Below, one piece after another: positions 10,922-21,100 of a DNA stretch of 64,000 nt. The stretch's first letter is position 1. Each line of letters starts with the position of its first letter. The stretch comes from an uncultured Oscillospiraceae bacterium (GTDB lineage Bacteria; Bacillota; Clostridia; Oscillospirales; Acutalibacteraceae), in contig UQFM01000001.1 of the NCBI GenBank assembly GCA_900540295.1, forward strand, positions 39,045-103,044. Direction: 5' to 3'. The notes beneath the pieces were generated by a model, which saw only the letters and a list, made by a program, of their open reading frames with translations, searched no databases and had not been told where the DNA came from. Position numbers and translations under genes: made by a program.

Positions 10922-11812
10922 TTAGGTGCGCTTCCATCTGCAAATCAGGACATAGACGGCAATGACCGCAACTGCCGCACCGCCGAGAATGCAGTACATG
11001 GTACTTGTTTCCACCGCACTGTCGAAGAAATACAGATTGCAGTCTAAACTGTCCCGAATTCCCTCGATGACCTCTTTTGGAAAACCGCTTTCTGCCATTT
11101 CGGCAAATACACCGCGCATGGCGTGATTGCGCAAAAGTGAAGTGCCGTAGGTTCCGGGCAAAAAGGAAAGCACTTTCTGTAAGCCGTCGCTGAAATTGGA
11201 AATCGGCATATAGGCGCCGCAAAGAAAGCCGTATCCTGCGCTGACGATTGTGCCGACTGCGGATATTTGCCCCTGCGTCGTCAGAAATACGTTGATAATA
11301 CTGGAAAGTGCCGTGCCGAACAGTACAAGCAGGAAAACATCTGCAAAAATCAGTAAAATATCTGTTGCGGAGAGATACCAGCCGACTTTGGCAAGATACA
11401 AAAATCCAGCACATGCCGTAATCAGAAAAATGATGAGCGTAGACACGGCTGTGGCGATGTAATATCCGAGCGCCAAAACAGAGCGTCTGACGGGTGCAAC
11501 CGTCAAATCCCGCCGCGCGCCCGATACCTTATCCTGTACCATCAGCATATTGGAGCAGAAAGCAACCGTTACACAGCAGACTGCCAAAAGCGAAGAAATC
11601 AGCTGTCCGCCGACCAGTCCGTTGATTAAATCATCGGAAACCGTAAATCCTTCAGGCAGAGCGCTGAGAAAACTGCTTCGATAGGTGTTGCCGAGAAATG
11701 TTGCGTACAGCACCAACAAAATCAGCGGTGTAATCAGTGCCGAGAAAAACAGTCCCTTATCTTTGAAAAACAGTTTTATGTTGCGTTCAATTAATGCGTG
11801 CAGTGTTTTCAT
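10922..11812 (-). CDS. ABC-2 type transporter permease
   Basis: This 296-residue protein is the membrane part of an ABC exporter. It has about six hydrophobic segments, including LFFSALITPLILLVLYATFLG near the N-terminus, and a large external loop (about residues 35-60). This layout matches ABC-2 permeases of the DrrB/LPS-export type. Its ATG overlaps the stop of the ATPase gene (ATGA at 11809-11812), a sign of translational coupling and a stable pair. The substrate cannot be read from the sequence; drugs, polyketides or cell-envelope compounds are typical of the family. Confidence 0.88.
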   Translation of the reverse strand: MKTLHALIERNIKLFFKDKGLFFSALITPLILLVLYATFLGNTYRSSFLSALPEGFTVSDDLINGLVGGQLISSLLAVCCVTVAFCSNMLMVQDKVSGARRDLTVAPVRRSVLALGYYIATAVSTLIIFLITACAGFLYLAKVGWYLSATDILLIFADVFLLVLFGTALSSIINVFLTTQGQISAVGTIVSAGYGFLCGAYMPISNFSDGLQKVLSFLPGTYGTSLLRNHAMRGVFAEMAESGFPKEVIEGIRDSLDCNLYFFDSAVETSTMYCILGGAAVAVIAVYVLICRWKRT

Positions 11813-12723
11813 ACCTGTTCACCCCCGACTAAGTGTTTGCCCGTTACGGCAAGAAAAACGTCGTCCATTTTGCCTTTTACAATTTCATAATCCGTAAACA
11901 GGTCGGGGTGTACTGTAATTAACTGCGTCGCCGCCTGTGTGTTCGAAATGGCTAAACGGTACGCACTGTGAAGCGTTTCATACGGAATACCGAGAGACTG
12001 CACCTGCGCCTCATCTGCACCGTATAGGGTGATGAAATCGCCTGTGTAGGTATTTTTCAGTTGTAACGGCGTACCCTCTGCGGCGATTTTACCGCTGTCT
12101 AAGATAATGACATAATCTGCATCTGCCGCTTCTTCCATATAATGTGTTGTCAGAAATACGGTCATCTTTTTTTCTCTGCGGAGCTGTGAAACCACATCCC
12201 AAAGCAGTTTGCGCGTTTGCGGGTCAAGCCCTGTGGTGGGTTCGTCCAATATCAGAATTTTCGGACTGTGCAACAGCGCACGTGCAATGTCGATTCTGCG
12301 GCGCTGACCGCCCGAAAGCTTCCCGACGGTTCGCTTTAACAGGTCGCTGAAATCCAGTAAATCCGCCAATTCCTGTAAGCGGGCTTCAAACGCTTTGCCG
12401 GTGATACCGTACAGCGCGGCACGGCTTTTCAGATTGTCGCGTACGTTTAAAGCTTTATCCAGCACAGAATTCTGGAATACAACGCCTAAATTTTGCTTTA
12501 CGGCGTCTATGTTGCGGTCTAAATCCGCACCGTCAATCCGAACCGTACCGCCGTCCTTGGCAAGCTGTCCGCACAGAATCGAAATGGTTGTACTTTTTCC
12601 CGCACCGTTAATCCCGAGAAAGGCAAACAGCTCGCCCTCTTTGACGCGGAAACTCAAATCCTGCACGGCTTTGATTTCCCCGAAGCTTTTAGATAGATGC
12701 TGAATTTCAATTATATTTTTCAT
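11809..12723 (-). CDS. ABC transporter ATP-binding protein (DrrA-like exporter type)
   Basis: This 304-residue ATPase energises the adjacent ABC-2 permease. Walker A (GINGAGKSTT), the signature motif (LSGGQRRRIDIARAL) and Walker B (ILILDEPTTGLD) are all present. A C-terminal extension follows, as in multidrug exporters. I placed the start at the ATG at 12723 (MKNIIEIQHLSKSF), which has a TTGGAGTG ribosome binding site. The longer open frame to 12876 runs into the neighbouring promoter region and is not supported. The gene is divergent from the phosphatase gene at 12853. Confidence 0.92.
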   Translation of the reverse strand: MKNIIEIQHLSKSFGEIKAVQDLSFRVKEGELFAFLGINGAGKSTTISILCGQLAKDGGTVRIDGADLDRNIDAVKQNLGVVFQNSVLDKALNVRDNLKSRAALYGITGKAFEARLQELADLLDFSDLLKRTVGKLSGGQRRRIDIARALLHSPKILILDEPTTGLDPQTRKLLWDVVSQLRREKKMTVFLTTHYMEEAADADYVIILDSGKIAAEGTPLQLKNTYTGDFITLYGADEAQVQSLGIPYETLHSAYRLAISNTQAATQLITVHPDLFTDYEIVKGKMDDVFLAVTGKHLVGGEQV

Positions 12724-12852
12724 ACGCAACACTCCAAAGTGTTTTATTCTGTTTTTATAATACAATACTATATATAAATTCGCAATAAATAAATTGCAGG
12801 AATCTGTTTTTCGTAGTAAAATAAAACAAATACAGTATGTTGGAGTAAAATT

Positions 12853-13305
12853 ATGAAGATTCTTTTCGTCTGTCACGGCAATATCTGCCGTTCACCGATG
12901 GCAGAGTTTATTTTTAAAGATTTGGTACGGGCAAACGGTGTTTCGGAGCACTTTTTTATCGCATCCGCCGCCACGAGTACGGAAGAAATCGGGCACGGGG
13001 TATATCCGCCCGCCAAAGCGGAGCTTGCGAAGCACGGCATTTCCTGCAAGGGAAAGCAGGCGGTACAGCTGCAAAAATCAGATTATGAAAAATACGACTT
13101 GTTTGTGGGCATGGACAATGCCAATGTCCGCAATATGCATCGTATATTCGGCGGTGACCCTGACGGCAAGGTGTGCCGACTGATGGATTTTACGAACAGA
13201 AAAGGCGAGGTCGCCGACCCGTGGTATACGCGCGCGTTTGATACCGCCTACCGCGATATTTATGACGGCTGTTGTGCGTTGCTGACCGAATTGGAAGGGG
13301 AGTAA
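12853..13305 (+). CDS. Low-molecular-weight protein tyrosine phosphatase
   Basis: This 150-residue enzyme removes phosphate from tyrosine residues in proteins. The catalytic loop CX5R is C7-HGNIC-R13 (FVCHGNICRSP) near the N-terminus, and the general-acid aspartate is in ADPWYT. The length and motif order match bacterial low-molecular-weight phosphatases. Some act on polysaccharide-export kinases, but no tyrosine kinase gene is nearby, so the target is unknown. The ATG has a TTGGAGT ribosome binding site. It is transcribed away from the ABC exporter. Confidence 0.93.
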   Translation: MKILFVCHGNICRSPMAEFIFKDLVRANGVSEHFFIASAATSTEEIGHGVYPPAKAELAKHGISCKGKQAVQLQKSDYEKYDLFVGMDNANVRNMHRIFGGDPDGKVCRLMDFTNRKGEVADPWYTRAFDTAYRDIYDGCCALLTELEGE

Positions 13306-13340
13306 GCACGCGCAGGCGCGTGTCATGGATCAATACAGTA

Positions 13341-13370
13341 CCCCCGCACCTGCTTATGTGGGTGCGGGGG
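13341..13370. repeat. GC-rich palindrome between the phosphatase and nadE
   Basis: CCCCCGCACC and GGTGCGGGGG form a 10-bp perfect stem. No T-run follows on either strand, and a CAGAATGAC repeat fragment is next to it. It looks like one of the small repeat elements rather than a terminator. Confidence 0.5.
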
Positions 13371-13439
13371 CTTTGCCTCAGAATGACAATTCTGTGCGAG
13401 AATGCCTATGCGTTGCGTCCCGATTCACTTACAAAATCC

Positions 13440-13474
13440 AAAAGCCCCGTACTGTGCCGTACAGGGCTTTTTTC
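13440..13474. terminator. Bidirectional terminator between the phosphatase gene and nadE
   Basis: AAAAGCCCCGTAC and GTACAGGGCTTTTTT pair with a short loop and have A/T-runs on both sides. The two flanking genes converge here. Confidence 0.8.
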
Positions 13475-13486
13475 TGTATAGTTGCT

Positions 13487-15406
13487 TTAAAACGCCAGCC
13501 AAATTTCCATATCCGCATCGGACGGCATCCGCCAGTCGCCGCGCGGAGAAAGGCTGACCGAACCGACCTTCGGGCCGTCGGGCAGGCAGGAACGCTTGAA
13601 CTGATTATTAAAAAACCGCTTGATAAACAGCCGAAGCCAACGCTTTAACTGTTCTTCGGTGTAAACACCCGAAAACGCACGGCTGGCCATAAACAGCATT
13701 TTTTCGGGACGTGTGCCGAACCGCAGGAAATGATACAAATAAAAATCGTGCACCTCGTACGGTCCAAGCGTATCTTCCGTTTTTTGCTGAATTTTGCCGT
13801 TTTCATCGGGGGGGAGCAGTTCGGGGCTGACGGGTGTATCCAGCACGTCATATAAAATATCGGCAATCTCTTTCGGCAAATGCTCCGCCTCGTTCTCGAC
13901 CAAATGGCGCACAAGCGTTTTCGGTACGCCCGCATTTACGCCGTACATACTCATATGGTCGGCGTTGTAGGTGCACCAGCCGAGCGCCAATTCGCTGAGA
14001 TCGCCCGTGCCGACCAAAATCCCGCCGTAGCGGTTGGCAAGGTCCATCAGAATTTGCGTGCGCTCCCGCGCCTGTGTGTTTTCATAGGTAATATCGTGGA
14101 TCTGCGGGTCGTGCCCGATGTCTTTCATGTGCTGCATTGCCGCGTCACGAATCGGGATTTCCAAAAACTGCGCACCGAAAGCTTTTATCAGTGCCACCGC
14201 GTTATGATAGGTACGGTCAGTTGTGCCGAAGCCCGGCATCGTCACGCAAAGAATGTTCTCGGCGGGCAGATGCAAAATTTCCAGGGCGCGGACAGAGACC
14301 AACAGCGCAAGCGTTGAATCCAATCCGCCCGAAATGCCGATAACCGCTTTTTGAAGCCCTGTATGCGAAAGCCGTTTCGCAAGACCGTGGCTTTGAATCG
14401 CGAGAATTTCACGGCAGCGTTCGTCCTTTTCCGCTGTATTCGACGGCACGAACGGATGCGGGTCAAAGGTGCGAGTGACATCCGCGAAGTCGCTTGCAAA
14501 AGATACCTCAGTTTCTTCCCAATTCACGGATATATAGGACGGCTCCCTTTTCGCATCAAAAAATGACCCGTTCCGAATCCGTTCCGCATTCAATTTATCT
14601 ATATCAATGTCTGCCGTACAGCGACTGCCGTCAAATGCGAACCGTTCGCCCTCGGCTAAAATCGCGCCGTTTTCCGCAATAGTGCATGCGCCCGAAAATA
14701 CCAAATCCGTAGAGGATTCCCCGACGCCCGCCGAAGCATACACATACGCGCAGAAACATTTGGCACTTTGTGCGGCAATAATGCTTTTGCGGTAATCATT
14801 TTTCGTAACCGCCTCGTTGCTTGCGGAAAGATTCACAATGATATTCGCACCCGAAAGCGCAAGCTCCGTACTCGGCGGATTCGGTACCCACAAATCTTCG
14901 CAGATTTCCACACCGAGTATAATATCGTCTGAAAAGCGGAACAGGGAGTTGATGCTGCAATTTACAAATTGATTTGCAAATCGAATATCTTCACCGTGTA
15001 AATCTTTCCCGCTCGCAAACCAACGCTTTTCGTAATATTCCCCGTAATTCGGAATATACGTTTTCGGCACAAATCCTAAAATCTCGCCGCGGAACAGCAC
15101 CGCCGCGCAGTTGTACAGCCGATTGTCTGCACGCACAGGGAGTCCGATGCAAATCACCATATCCGCATTTTCGGTTCTTTTGCAAATTGTTTCAAGGGCG
15201 TGCATACACGCATCCGTCAGGGCTTTTTGCAAAAACAAATCGCCGCAGGTGTAGCCTGAAAGATACAATTCGGGAAAGGTTAAAATCTTTACTTTATCTT
15301 TTTTGGCAAGCTCGATTTCCGCGAGTGCATTTTCTAAATTCTTTTGCACGCCGCCCACGCCAACCCGCGGGGACGCGGCGCGTACTTTTATAAATCCGCT
15401 GTTCAT
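13487..15406 (-). CDS. nadE: Glutamine-dependent NAD+ synthetase
   Basis: This 639-residue enzyme converts nicotinic acid adenine dinucleotide to NAD+ using glutamine as the ammonia source. The N-terminal nitrilase-like glutaminase domain (about residues 1-270) shows the catalytic glutamate in FPELYLSGY and the cysteine in VEICEDLW. The C-terminal synthetase domain has the PP-loop [13 protein letters not shown] near residue 345 and the [15 protein letters not shown] block. The length is typical of the two-domain form. The ATG at 15406 follows a GAGGG site. It is divergent from alaT. Confidence 0.97.
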   Translation of the reverse strand: MNSGFIKVRAASPRVGVGGVQKNLENALAEIELAKKDKVKILTFPELYLSGYTCGDLFLQKALTDACMHALETICKRTENADMVICIGLPVRADNRLYNCAAVLFRGEILGFVPKTYIPNYGEYYEKRWFASGKDLHGEDIRFANQFVNCSINSLFRFSDDIILGVEICEDLWVPNPPSTELALSGANIIVNLSASNEAVTKNDYRKSIIAAQSAKCFCAYVYASAGVGESSTDLVFSGACTIAENGAILAEGERFAFDGSRCTADIDIDKLNAERIRNGSFFDAKREPSYISVNWEETEVSFASDFADVTRTFDPHPFVPSNTAEKDERCREILAIQSHGLAKRLSHTGLQKAVIGISGGLDSTLALLVSVRALEILHLPAENILCVTMPGFGTTDRTYHNAVALIKAFGAQFLEIPIRDAAMQHMKDIGHDPQIHDITYENTQARERTQILMDLANRYGGILVGTGDLSELALGWCTYNADHMSMYGVNAGVPKTLVRHLVENEAEHLPKEIADILYDVLDTPVSPELLPPDENGKIQQKTEDTLGPYEVHDFYLYHFLRFGTRPEKMLFMASRAFSGVYTEEQLKRWLRLFIKRFFNNQFKRSCLPDGPKVGSVSLSPRGDWRMPSDADMEIWLAF

Positions 15407-15535
15407 CGGGAACCCTCACAGTCCGAAAAATTTTACAATACTTCTGTAATTATATAGGAAAAACACAATTTTCGCAAGCATTTCCCTATTGACAAGCGTG
15501 ATATAATAGGAAAAAATGCTTTTTAGGTGATATAT

Positions 15536-16753
15536 ATGCGCGAATTTCAAAAATCCCACAAGCTCGACTATGTTTGCTACGACATCCGCGGTCCTGTTTT
15601 GGACGAAGCGGACCGTATGGTGCAAAACGGTGTGCAAATCTTAAAGCTGAACATCGGCAATCCCGCACCGTTTCATTTTACCGCGCCCGATGAAATTATA
15701 CAGGATATGCAGTTTAACCTGCGCGATGCGGAAGGCTATTCCGATTCCAAAGGCATTTTTTCCGCGCGCAAGGCGATTATGCAGTATTGCCAGCTGAAAA
15801 ATATTGAAGGCGTCGGTATCAACGATATTTATACGGGCAACGGCGTCAGCGAAATGATTACCATGTCTATGCAGGGGCTTCTGGACAATGGCGACGAAGT
15901 ACTGGTTCCCGCACCCGATTATCCGCTGTGGACAGCGTCCGTGACGCTTGCGGGCGGCAATGCCGTGCATTATATGTGTGATGAGCAGAACGAATGGAAT
16001 CCCGACATTGCGGATATCCGCAAGAAAATTACCGATAAAACAAAGGGCATTGTCATCATCAACCCGAACAATCCGACAGGCGCACTGTATTCCAAAGAAA
16101 TTTTGGAAGAGATTGTCAAGGTAGCGCGTGAATATGAGCTGATTATTTTCGCAGATGAAATTTATGACCGTTTGGTGATGGACGGCTTACAGCACATTTC
16201 CATAGCGGCGCTTGCGCCCGATGTGCCGTGCGTGACCTTTAACGGACTGTCGAAATCACACCGTGTGGCGGGCTTCCGTTGCGGCTGGATGACAATCAGC
16301 GGCGATAAGAAGAAAATTAAGGGTTATATTGAGGGTTTAAACCTGCTTTCCTCTATGCGCCTTTGCTCCAACGTACCCGCACAGCAGATTATTCAGACCG
16401 CGCTCGGCGGCGTGCAGAGTGTGGATAAGCTTTTACAGCCCGGCGGGCGGATTTACGAACAGCGCGAATGCATTTACAATGCGTTATCCGCAATCGACGG
16501 CGTCAGCGTGATGAAGCCGAAAGCCGCATTTTACATTTTCCCGAAATTTGACCGAAAAAAATTCAATATCAAAGATGACGAGCAGTTTGTATTGGATTTT
16601 CTGCGGCAGAAAAAGATTTTGGTGGTGCAGGGGACGGCGTTCCATTACCCGACGCCCGACCACATCCGCATAGTGTATCTGCCGAATACCAAAAAGCTTA
16701 CAGAAGCAACCGATGCGTTGGCGGATTTCCTGAAAGATTACAGCCAAGCATAA
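15536..16753 (+). CDS. alaT: Alanine-synthesising aminotransferase (AlaT family)
   Basis: This 405-residue PLP enzyme of aminotransferase class I probably makes alanine from pyruvate and glutamate. It closely resembles enterobacterial AlaT: DYVCYDIRGPVLDEADRM near the N-terminus, LNIGNPAPF, GNGVSEMI, PAPDYPLWTA, NPNNPTGALYSKE, FADEIYDRL, and the PLP lysine in FNGLSKSHRVAGFR. I chose the ATG at 15536 because TAGGTGA lies about 6 bases upstream; an in-frame GTG at 15527 lies inside that site. A strong terminator follows directly. Confidence 0.95.
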   Translation: MREFQKSHKLDYVCYDIRGPVLDEADRMVQNGVQILKLNIGNPAPFHFTAPDEIIQDMQFNLRDAEGYSDSKGIFSARKAIMQYCQLKNIEGVGINDIYTGNGVSEMITMSMQGLLDNGDEVLVPAPDYPLWTASVTLAGGNAVHYMCDEQNEWNPDIADIRKKITDKTKGIVIINPNNPTGALYSKEILEEIVKVAREYELIIFADEIYDRLVMDGLQHISIAALAPDVPCVTFNGLSKSHRVAGFRCGWMTISGDKKKIKGYIEGLNLLSSMRLCSNVPAQQIIQTALGGVQSVDKLLQPGGRIYEQRECIYNALSAIDGVSVMKPKAAFYIFPKFDRKKFNIKDDEQFVLDFLRQKKILVVQGTAFHYPTPDHIRIVYLPNTKKLTEATDALADFLKDYSQA

Positions 16754-16760
16754 AAAAGCA

Positions 16761-16793
16761 GTCTGTCGGAGAGAACTCTCCGACAGACCTTTT
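16761..16793. terminator. Terminator after alaT, shared with the spore protein gene
   Basis: GTCTGTCGGAGAG and CTCTCCGACAGAC form a perfect 13-bp stem followed by CTTTTG. The flanking genes converge. Confidence 0.85.
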
Positions 16794-16819
16794 GTCCGAA
16801 AAAATTTTTCTGAACGAAG

Positions 16820-17014
16820 TTATTTCAAGCCGTCTTCATAAGACTTGATCATCTTTTTAACCATCTGACCGCCGACGGAACCTGCCTGCTTAGAGGTAAG
16901 GTCGCCGTTGTAGCCCTGCTTCAGGTTTACGCCCACTTCAGAAGCAGCTTCCATCTTGAACTTGTCAAGAGCCGCACGAGCCTCGGGAACAACTGTTTTG
17001 TTTCTGCTAGCCAC
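16820..17014 (-). CDS. Alpha/beta-type small acid-soluble spore protein
   Basis: This 64-residue protein coats and protects DNA in dormant spores. The family signature is present: ALDKFKMEAASEVGV, followed by NLKQGYNGDLTSKQAGSVGGQMVKKMI, which includes the GPR protease site region. The start is a GTG at 17014 (VASRNKTVV), supported by an AGGAG site 8 bases upstream; the longer frame to 17050 has no such support. It is direct evidence that the organism forms spores. Expression is expected in the forespore under SigG, but I did not identify that promoter. Confidence 0.96.
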   Translation of the reverse strand: MASRNKTVVPEARAALDKFKMEAASEVGVNLKQGYNGDLTSKQAGSVGGQMVKKMIKSYEDGLK

Positions 17015-17133
17015 TGTAAACACTCCTTTGCTTTGTATTTGCGTTTGCAATAGTATTTTGAACTTTCTTCCCGAAGATATGAAAGAAAAAAAATTCTAAT
17101 ATTGTTAAAATTTTGAAATAAGAGGGGATACCT

Positions 17134-17514
17134 ATGTTAGAAGGTACTTTTGTTACGATTACAGGCTTTAAAAATTATTATGACCGCTATCCGTTTTCAA
17201 TCGGTACATCTTTCCTGTGTCAAAAAGAGCCGGAAAATGTTTATGACACGGAAGCAATTTGCGTTTGGGGTGGTAACGGCTGTAAGGTAGGGTATATTGC
17301 AAACAGCACAAACACAAAAGCAAACGGCACAATGTCTGCCGCACGAATATATGACCGCGTCGGGGAATACTTTTTGATTGAAGCGTGTTTCTCAACAAAT
17401 ACAAAAATCATTTGCAAAATTACAAATTTCAATGTGCAGGATGTGCAATTGATTGAAAGCTTTTCGCGTGACGAATCGGATATTTCTGATTTTGAGGATG
17501 ATGAACTCCAATGA
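17134..17514 (+). CDS. HIRAN-like domain protein
   Basis: This 126-residue protein carries FVTITGFKNYYDRYPFSIGTSFLCQKEPENVYDTEAICVW, then KVGYIANS and GTMSAARIYDRV. This order matches HIRAN domains, small beta-barrels found alone or fused to helicases and nucleases and thought to recognise DNA ends or damaged DNA. The last 20 residues are acidic (RDESDISDFEDDE). The ATG has a GAGGGG site. It lies between a spore protein gene and spoIIID, but its own role is not shown. The HIRAN assignment rests on pattern recognition. Confidence 0.75.
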   Translation: MLEGTFVTITGFKNYYDRYPFSIGTSFLCQKEPENVYDTEAICVWGGNGCKVGYIANSTNTKANGTMSAARIYDRVGEYFLIEACFSTNTKIICKITNFNVQDVQLIESFSRDESDISDFEDDELQ

Positions 17515-17546
17515 ATTGACGGAATTGTATAAAGTGTTTTAGGCAT

Positions 17547-17595
17547 AACCCTCTTTACTTTATCATATCTATGTATTGATAAGGTAAGGAGGGTT
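17547..17595 (+). promoter_or_regulatory. Stem-loop covering the spoIIID ribosome binding site
   Basis: The left arm (17547-17565) begins AACCCTCTTTAC and the right arm (17577-17595) ends AAGGAGGGTT. The 19 positions pair completely in RNA, counting two G:U pairs, around an 11-base loop. The right arm contains the whole AAGGAGGG ribosome binding site that precedes the TTG start at 17601. No T-run follows, so it is not a typical terminator. It is likely to restrict translation of spoIIID, which is inference. Confidence 0.75.
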
Positions 17596-17600
17596 CGACA

Positions 17601-17858
17601 TTGAAAGACTGTGTAGAAGACCGCGCCGTAGAGCTGGGTGAATATATTGTCAAAAATCAGGCGACAGTGCGTGCCGCCGCAAAGGTTTTCGGCATCAGCA
17701 AAAGCACCGTACATATGGATGTTGCCAAGCGTTTGGAAAAAATCAGTCCGGGGCTGTATAACGAGGTGCGCGAGGTACTCGACGTCAATAAAGCCCAGCG
17801 TCATATCCGCGGCGGACTTGCCACGCGTGAAAAATATAAGATAGGCACTGAGGAATAA
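17601..17858 (+). CDS. spoIIID: Sporulation transcription factor SpoIIID
   Basis: This 85-residue DNA-binding protein works in the mother cell and switches gene expression from the SigE to the SigK stage during sporulation. The family pattern is clear: RAVELGEYIVKNQATVRAAAKVFGISKSTVHMDVAKRL (helix-turn-helix), then the C-terminal basic NKAQRHIRGGLATREKY. The start is a TTG at 17601 preceded by AAGGAGGG. That site is held in a 19-bp stem, so translation may be controlled. It is followed by a repeat element and a terminator before ileS. Confidence 0.96.
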   Translation: MKDCVEDRAVELGEYIVKNQATVRAAAKVFGISKSTVHMDVAKRLEKISPGLYNEVREVLDVNKAQRHIRGGLATREKYKIGTEE

Positions 17859-17880
17859 TCGCAGACACGCTGATATAGTA

Positions 17881-17931
17881 CGCTCCCTCTGTGAGGGAGC
17901 TGTCATACCGTAGGTATGACTGAGGGAGTAA
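17881..17931. repeat. CTCCCTC...GAGGGAG intergenic repeat
   Basis: CTCCCTCTGTGAGGGAG is followed by CATACCGTAGGTATG and then TGAGGGAG, giving nested hairpins. Units of this type occur between genes in many clostridial genomes. No coding capacity is seen. Confidence 0.6.
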
Positions 17932-17988
17932 GAAAACGTGTACCCACGGGGTAAACGTGCAAATCCGCACAAACAGCTATCTTATAAA

Positions 17989-18018
17989 AACGCGGTTTTC
18001 GTGACCGCGTTCTTTTTT
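17989..18018 (+). terminator. Terminator after spoIIID
   Basis: AACGCGGT and ACCGCGTT pair around TTTCGTG and are followed by CTTTTTT. It lies between spoIIID and the ileS promoter. Confidence 0.85.
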
Positions 18019-18051
18019 ATACTGAAAAATCGAAAAAAATTGAAATAAGCC

Positions 18052-18080
18052 TTGTATTTAGCGGGTATTTTAGATATAAT
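18052..18080 (+). promoter_or_regulatory. ileS promoter
   Basis: TTGTAT (18052-18057) and TATAAT (18075-18080) are 17 bases apart. The leader to the GTG start is only about 30 bases, which leaves no room for a T-box. Confidence 0.75.
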
Positions 18081-18117
18081 TATCTATATTATGCGCACTG
18101 AAAGGTGGAGGCAATTC

Positions 18118-21100
18118 GTGGCTGAAGAAAAAAATATGTTCGTAGAGCTTGAACATACCGTACTGGATTTTTGGGAAAAAGAAAAATGCTTTGAAAAACT
18201 GGTCGAAAAAAATAAGGGCAACAAAATGTTCCGCTTTTTGGACGGTCCGATTACAGCGAATAACCCCATGGGTATTCACCACGCGTGGGGGCGCAGTATT
18301 AAGGATGTTTTCATTCGTTATCACGCAATGAACGGCTGTGACTGCCGCTATCAAAACGGTTTTGACTCTCAAGGCCTTTGGGTAGAGGTCGAGGTGGAAA
18401 AGGCGCTCGGTTTCGAGACCAAAAAGGATATCGAAGCTTACGGAATGGACAAGTTTACAAAGGCTTGTAAAGACCGTGTGAAGCACTTTTCGGGCATCAT
18501 CACCGAGCAGTCCAAGCGCCTCGGGCAGTGGATGGATTGGGAGAATTCCTATTTCACCAATACCGATGAAAATATCGCAGGCATTTGGCATTTCTTAAAA
18601 AAATGCGATGACAACGGCTGGATTCGCCGTGAATATAAACCCATGCCTTGGTGTCCGCGCTGCGGCACCTCGCTTTCCGAGCATGAAATGACGGGTTCTT
18701 ACAAAATGATGACCCACAATTCCGTGTTCTTTAAATTGCCGATTGAAGAACTCGGCTGTAAGATTTTGGTGTGGACCACCACGCCGTGGACGCTGTCATC
18801 CAATATCGCATTGGCGGTGAATCCCGAAATCGATTATGTGGAAGTAAAAATCAAGAGCGACGAGCAAACCTTGATTTTGGCGAAAAACGCAATTAAATAT
18901 TTGGGCGACGATAAAATTGAAGTCGTGCGCGGCTTAAAGGGCGAAGAATTGGTCGGCTATCATTTTGAAACCTGCTTCCCCGATATTCCCGCACAGGCAG
19001 GCATTGAGCATAAAATCGTCGCTTGGGAAGACGTTGCCGCCGACGAAGGCACAGGCGTTGTGCACATCGCACCCGGATGCGGCGTCGAGGACTTTGAACT
19101 CGGCGAGCGTTTGGGACTTCCCAAAGTGATGCCCATTGACGATACAGGCATTTATCTCGACGGCTTCGGCTGGATGACAGGCAAAGACAGCCATACCATT
19201 GCCGATGAAGTTTTCGAGCATCTGAAAGAAGCGAATAAGCTTTATAAGGTCGAGCCGCATGAGCACAGCTATCCTGTTTGCTGGCGCTGCAAATCCGAGG
19301 TCGTGTTCCGCCTTGTACCCGCGTGGTACATTTGCACCGAGGAATTAAAGCCCCGCTTAATGAAAGCGGCGGATTCTGTCAAATGGGAGCCTGCCTCAAA
19401 CGGCAAGCGTATGCACGACTGGCTTTCCAATATGGGCGACTGGAACATCTCCAGAAAACGTTATTACGGTATGCCGTTGCCGTTCTATCCCTGCGACTGC
19501 GGGCATACTACCGTTATAGGTTCGCGTGAGGAACTGCGTGACTTGGCAGTTGACCCCGAAAAGGTTGACGCGCTTCCCGAGTTGCACCGCCCGTGGGTCG
19601 ATGAAATTCAAATCAAATGCCCGCACTGCGGTAAGCCCGTTTCCCGTGTTTCCGAAATCGGCGATGTGTGGCTTGATGCGGGTATTGTGCCGTTCTCCAC
19701 ACTCGGTTATTTCCGCGACAAAGAGGAATGGCGCAAAAATTATCCCGCAGAATGGGTAACGGAAATGCACGAGCAGGTGCGTTTGTGGTTCTATTCTATG
19801 CTGTTTATGAGCGTGGTTTTGGAGGACAGAGCGCCGTATGAACGCGTGCTGACCAACAGCGCGGTTGTGTCTGAGGACGGCTCGAAATTCTCGAAAACAG
19901 GCTTTATGATTCGTTTTGACGAGGCGGCGGAGAAAATCGGTGCGGATACCGTCCGCTATCTGTATGCGGGGGCGCCCGTATCAAGTGATGTGCGTTTCGG
20001 CTACAATCTCGGCGATGAAGCGCGCAGAAAACTGCTGTCTTTCTGGAATATTTATACGTTCTTTGAAACCTACGCCAAAATCGATAAACCGAATTTCGAA
20101 GGCTACACGCCCGATAAATCCAAAATGAGCCCGACCGATTTGTGGCTGGTTACGCGTACCAACGAGTTTATTCAGCGTGCAACCGACTGCTACAACGACT
20201 ACAAGGTGTATTTACTGATTAAAGACTTTGAAGTCTTTGTCGATGATATTTCCAATTGGTATATCCGTACCAACCGCCGCCGTTTCTGGAAAACAGGCGA
20301 CGAGCAGGATAAACAGCTGGCATACTGGGTGCTGTTCCAAGCGCTCAATTCTGCGGTTCAAATCATGGCGCCTGTCATTCCGTTTATGACAGAATATATT
20401 TGGCAGAACCTGACACGCAAGGTGTTGCCGTCCGCACCGATTTCCGTGCATTTGGGCGACTGGCCGCAGCAGCTTGCGGGCTTTGAAAATGACGGTATCA
20501 TTGAGCAGACCGCTTTGGTGCGTGATGCCATTGCCGTTGCGATGCGTCTGCGCAACGAACAGCAGTTAAAGGTGCGCCAGCCGCTTTCCAAACTGTATAT
20601 TTGCAGTGCGGATGCGGATAAAATACGTACTTTTGAGAAAAATATTTTAGATGAACTGAACATCAAGGCGATTGAATATCTTGCGGACGCTTCTGTTTTA
20701 GAGGATAAATACCTGACCGTGAACTTCAAGGTTGCGGGCGCGGTGCTCAAACAGAATGTCAACAAGATGAAGCAGTCGCTGGAAACGCTGTCTGCCGAGG
20801 AAATGGCGGTTGCCGTAGCAAGTGCCGTGGCAGGCGAGCAGGTCGCGGTACCCGGTTGGGATGAAACCTTTGACGCGTCTATTTTCAATGTGGCGTCTAA
20901 AACAAAATCGGGCATTGTTTCCGCAGAATTTGCAAACGGCAGTGCCGTTATAGCACTCGATACCGTTTTGACCGATGCGCTTGTGCGCGAGGGTCTGGTG
21001 CGCGATGTCATTCGCCAGTGCCAGCTGATTCGTAAAGAGGCAGGCTACGAAGTGGAACAGCGCGTCAAAATGGCGATTTCCTCTGAAAATTCGGAAATCA

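Noticed and set aside
10527..10925. 132-codon open frame through the repeat region
   Set aside because: It crosses three repeat elements and a terminator, and overlaps the better-supported small gene at 10696-10902 on the other strand.
15489..15507. TTGACA next to TATAAT before alaT
   Set aside because: The spacer is only 7 bases, too short for a sigma-A promoter; no good -35 box fits the TATAAT.
17859..18117. Possible T-box before ileS
   Set aside because: No T-box sequence or specifier loop was seen, and the promoter leaves a leader of about 30 bases.
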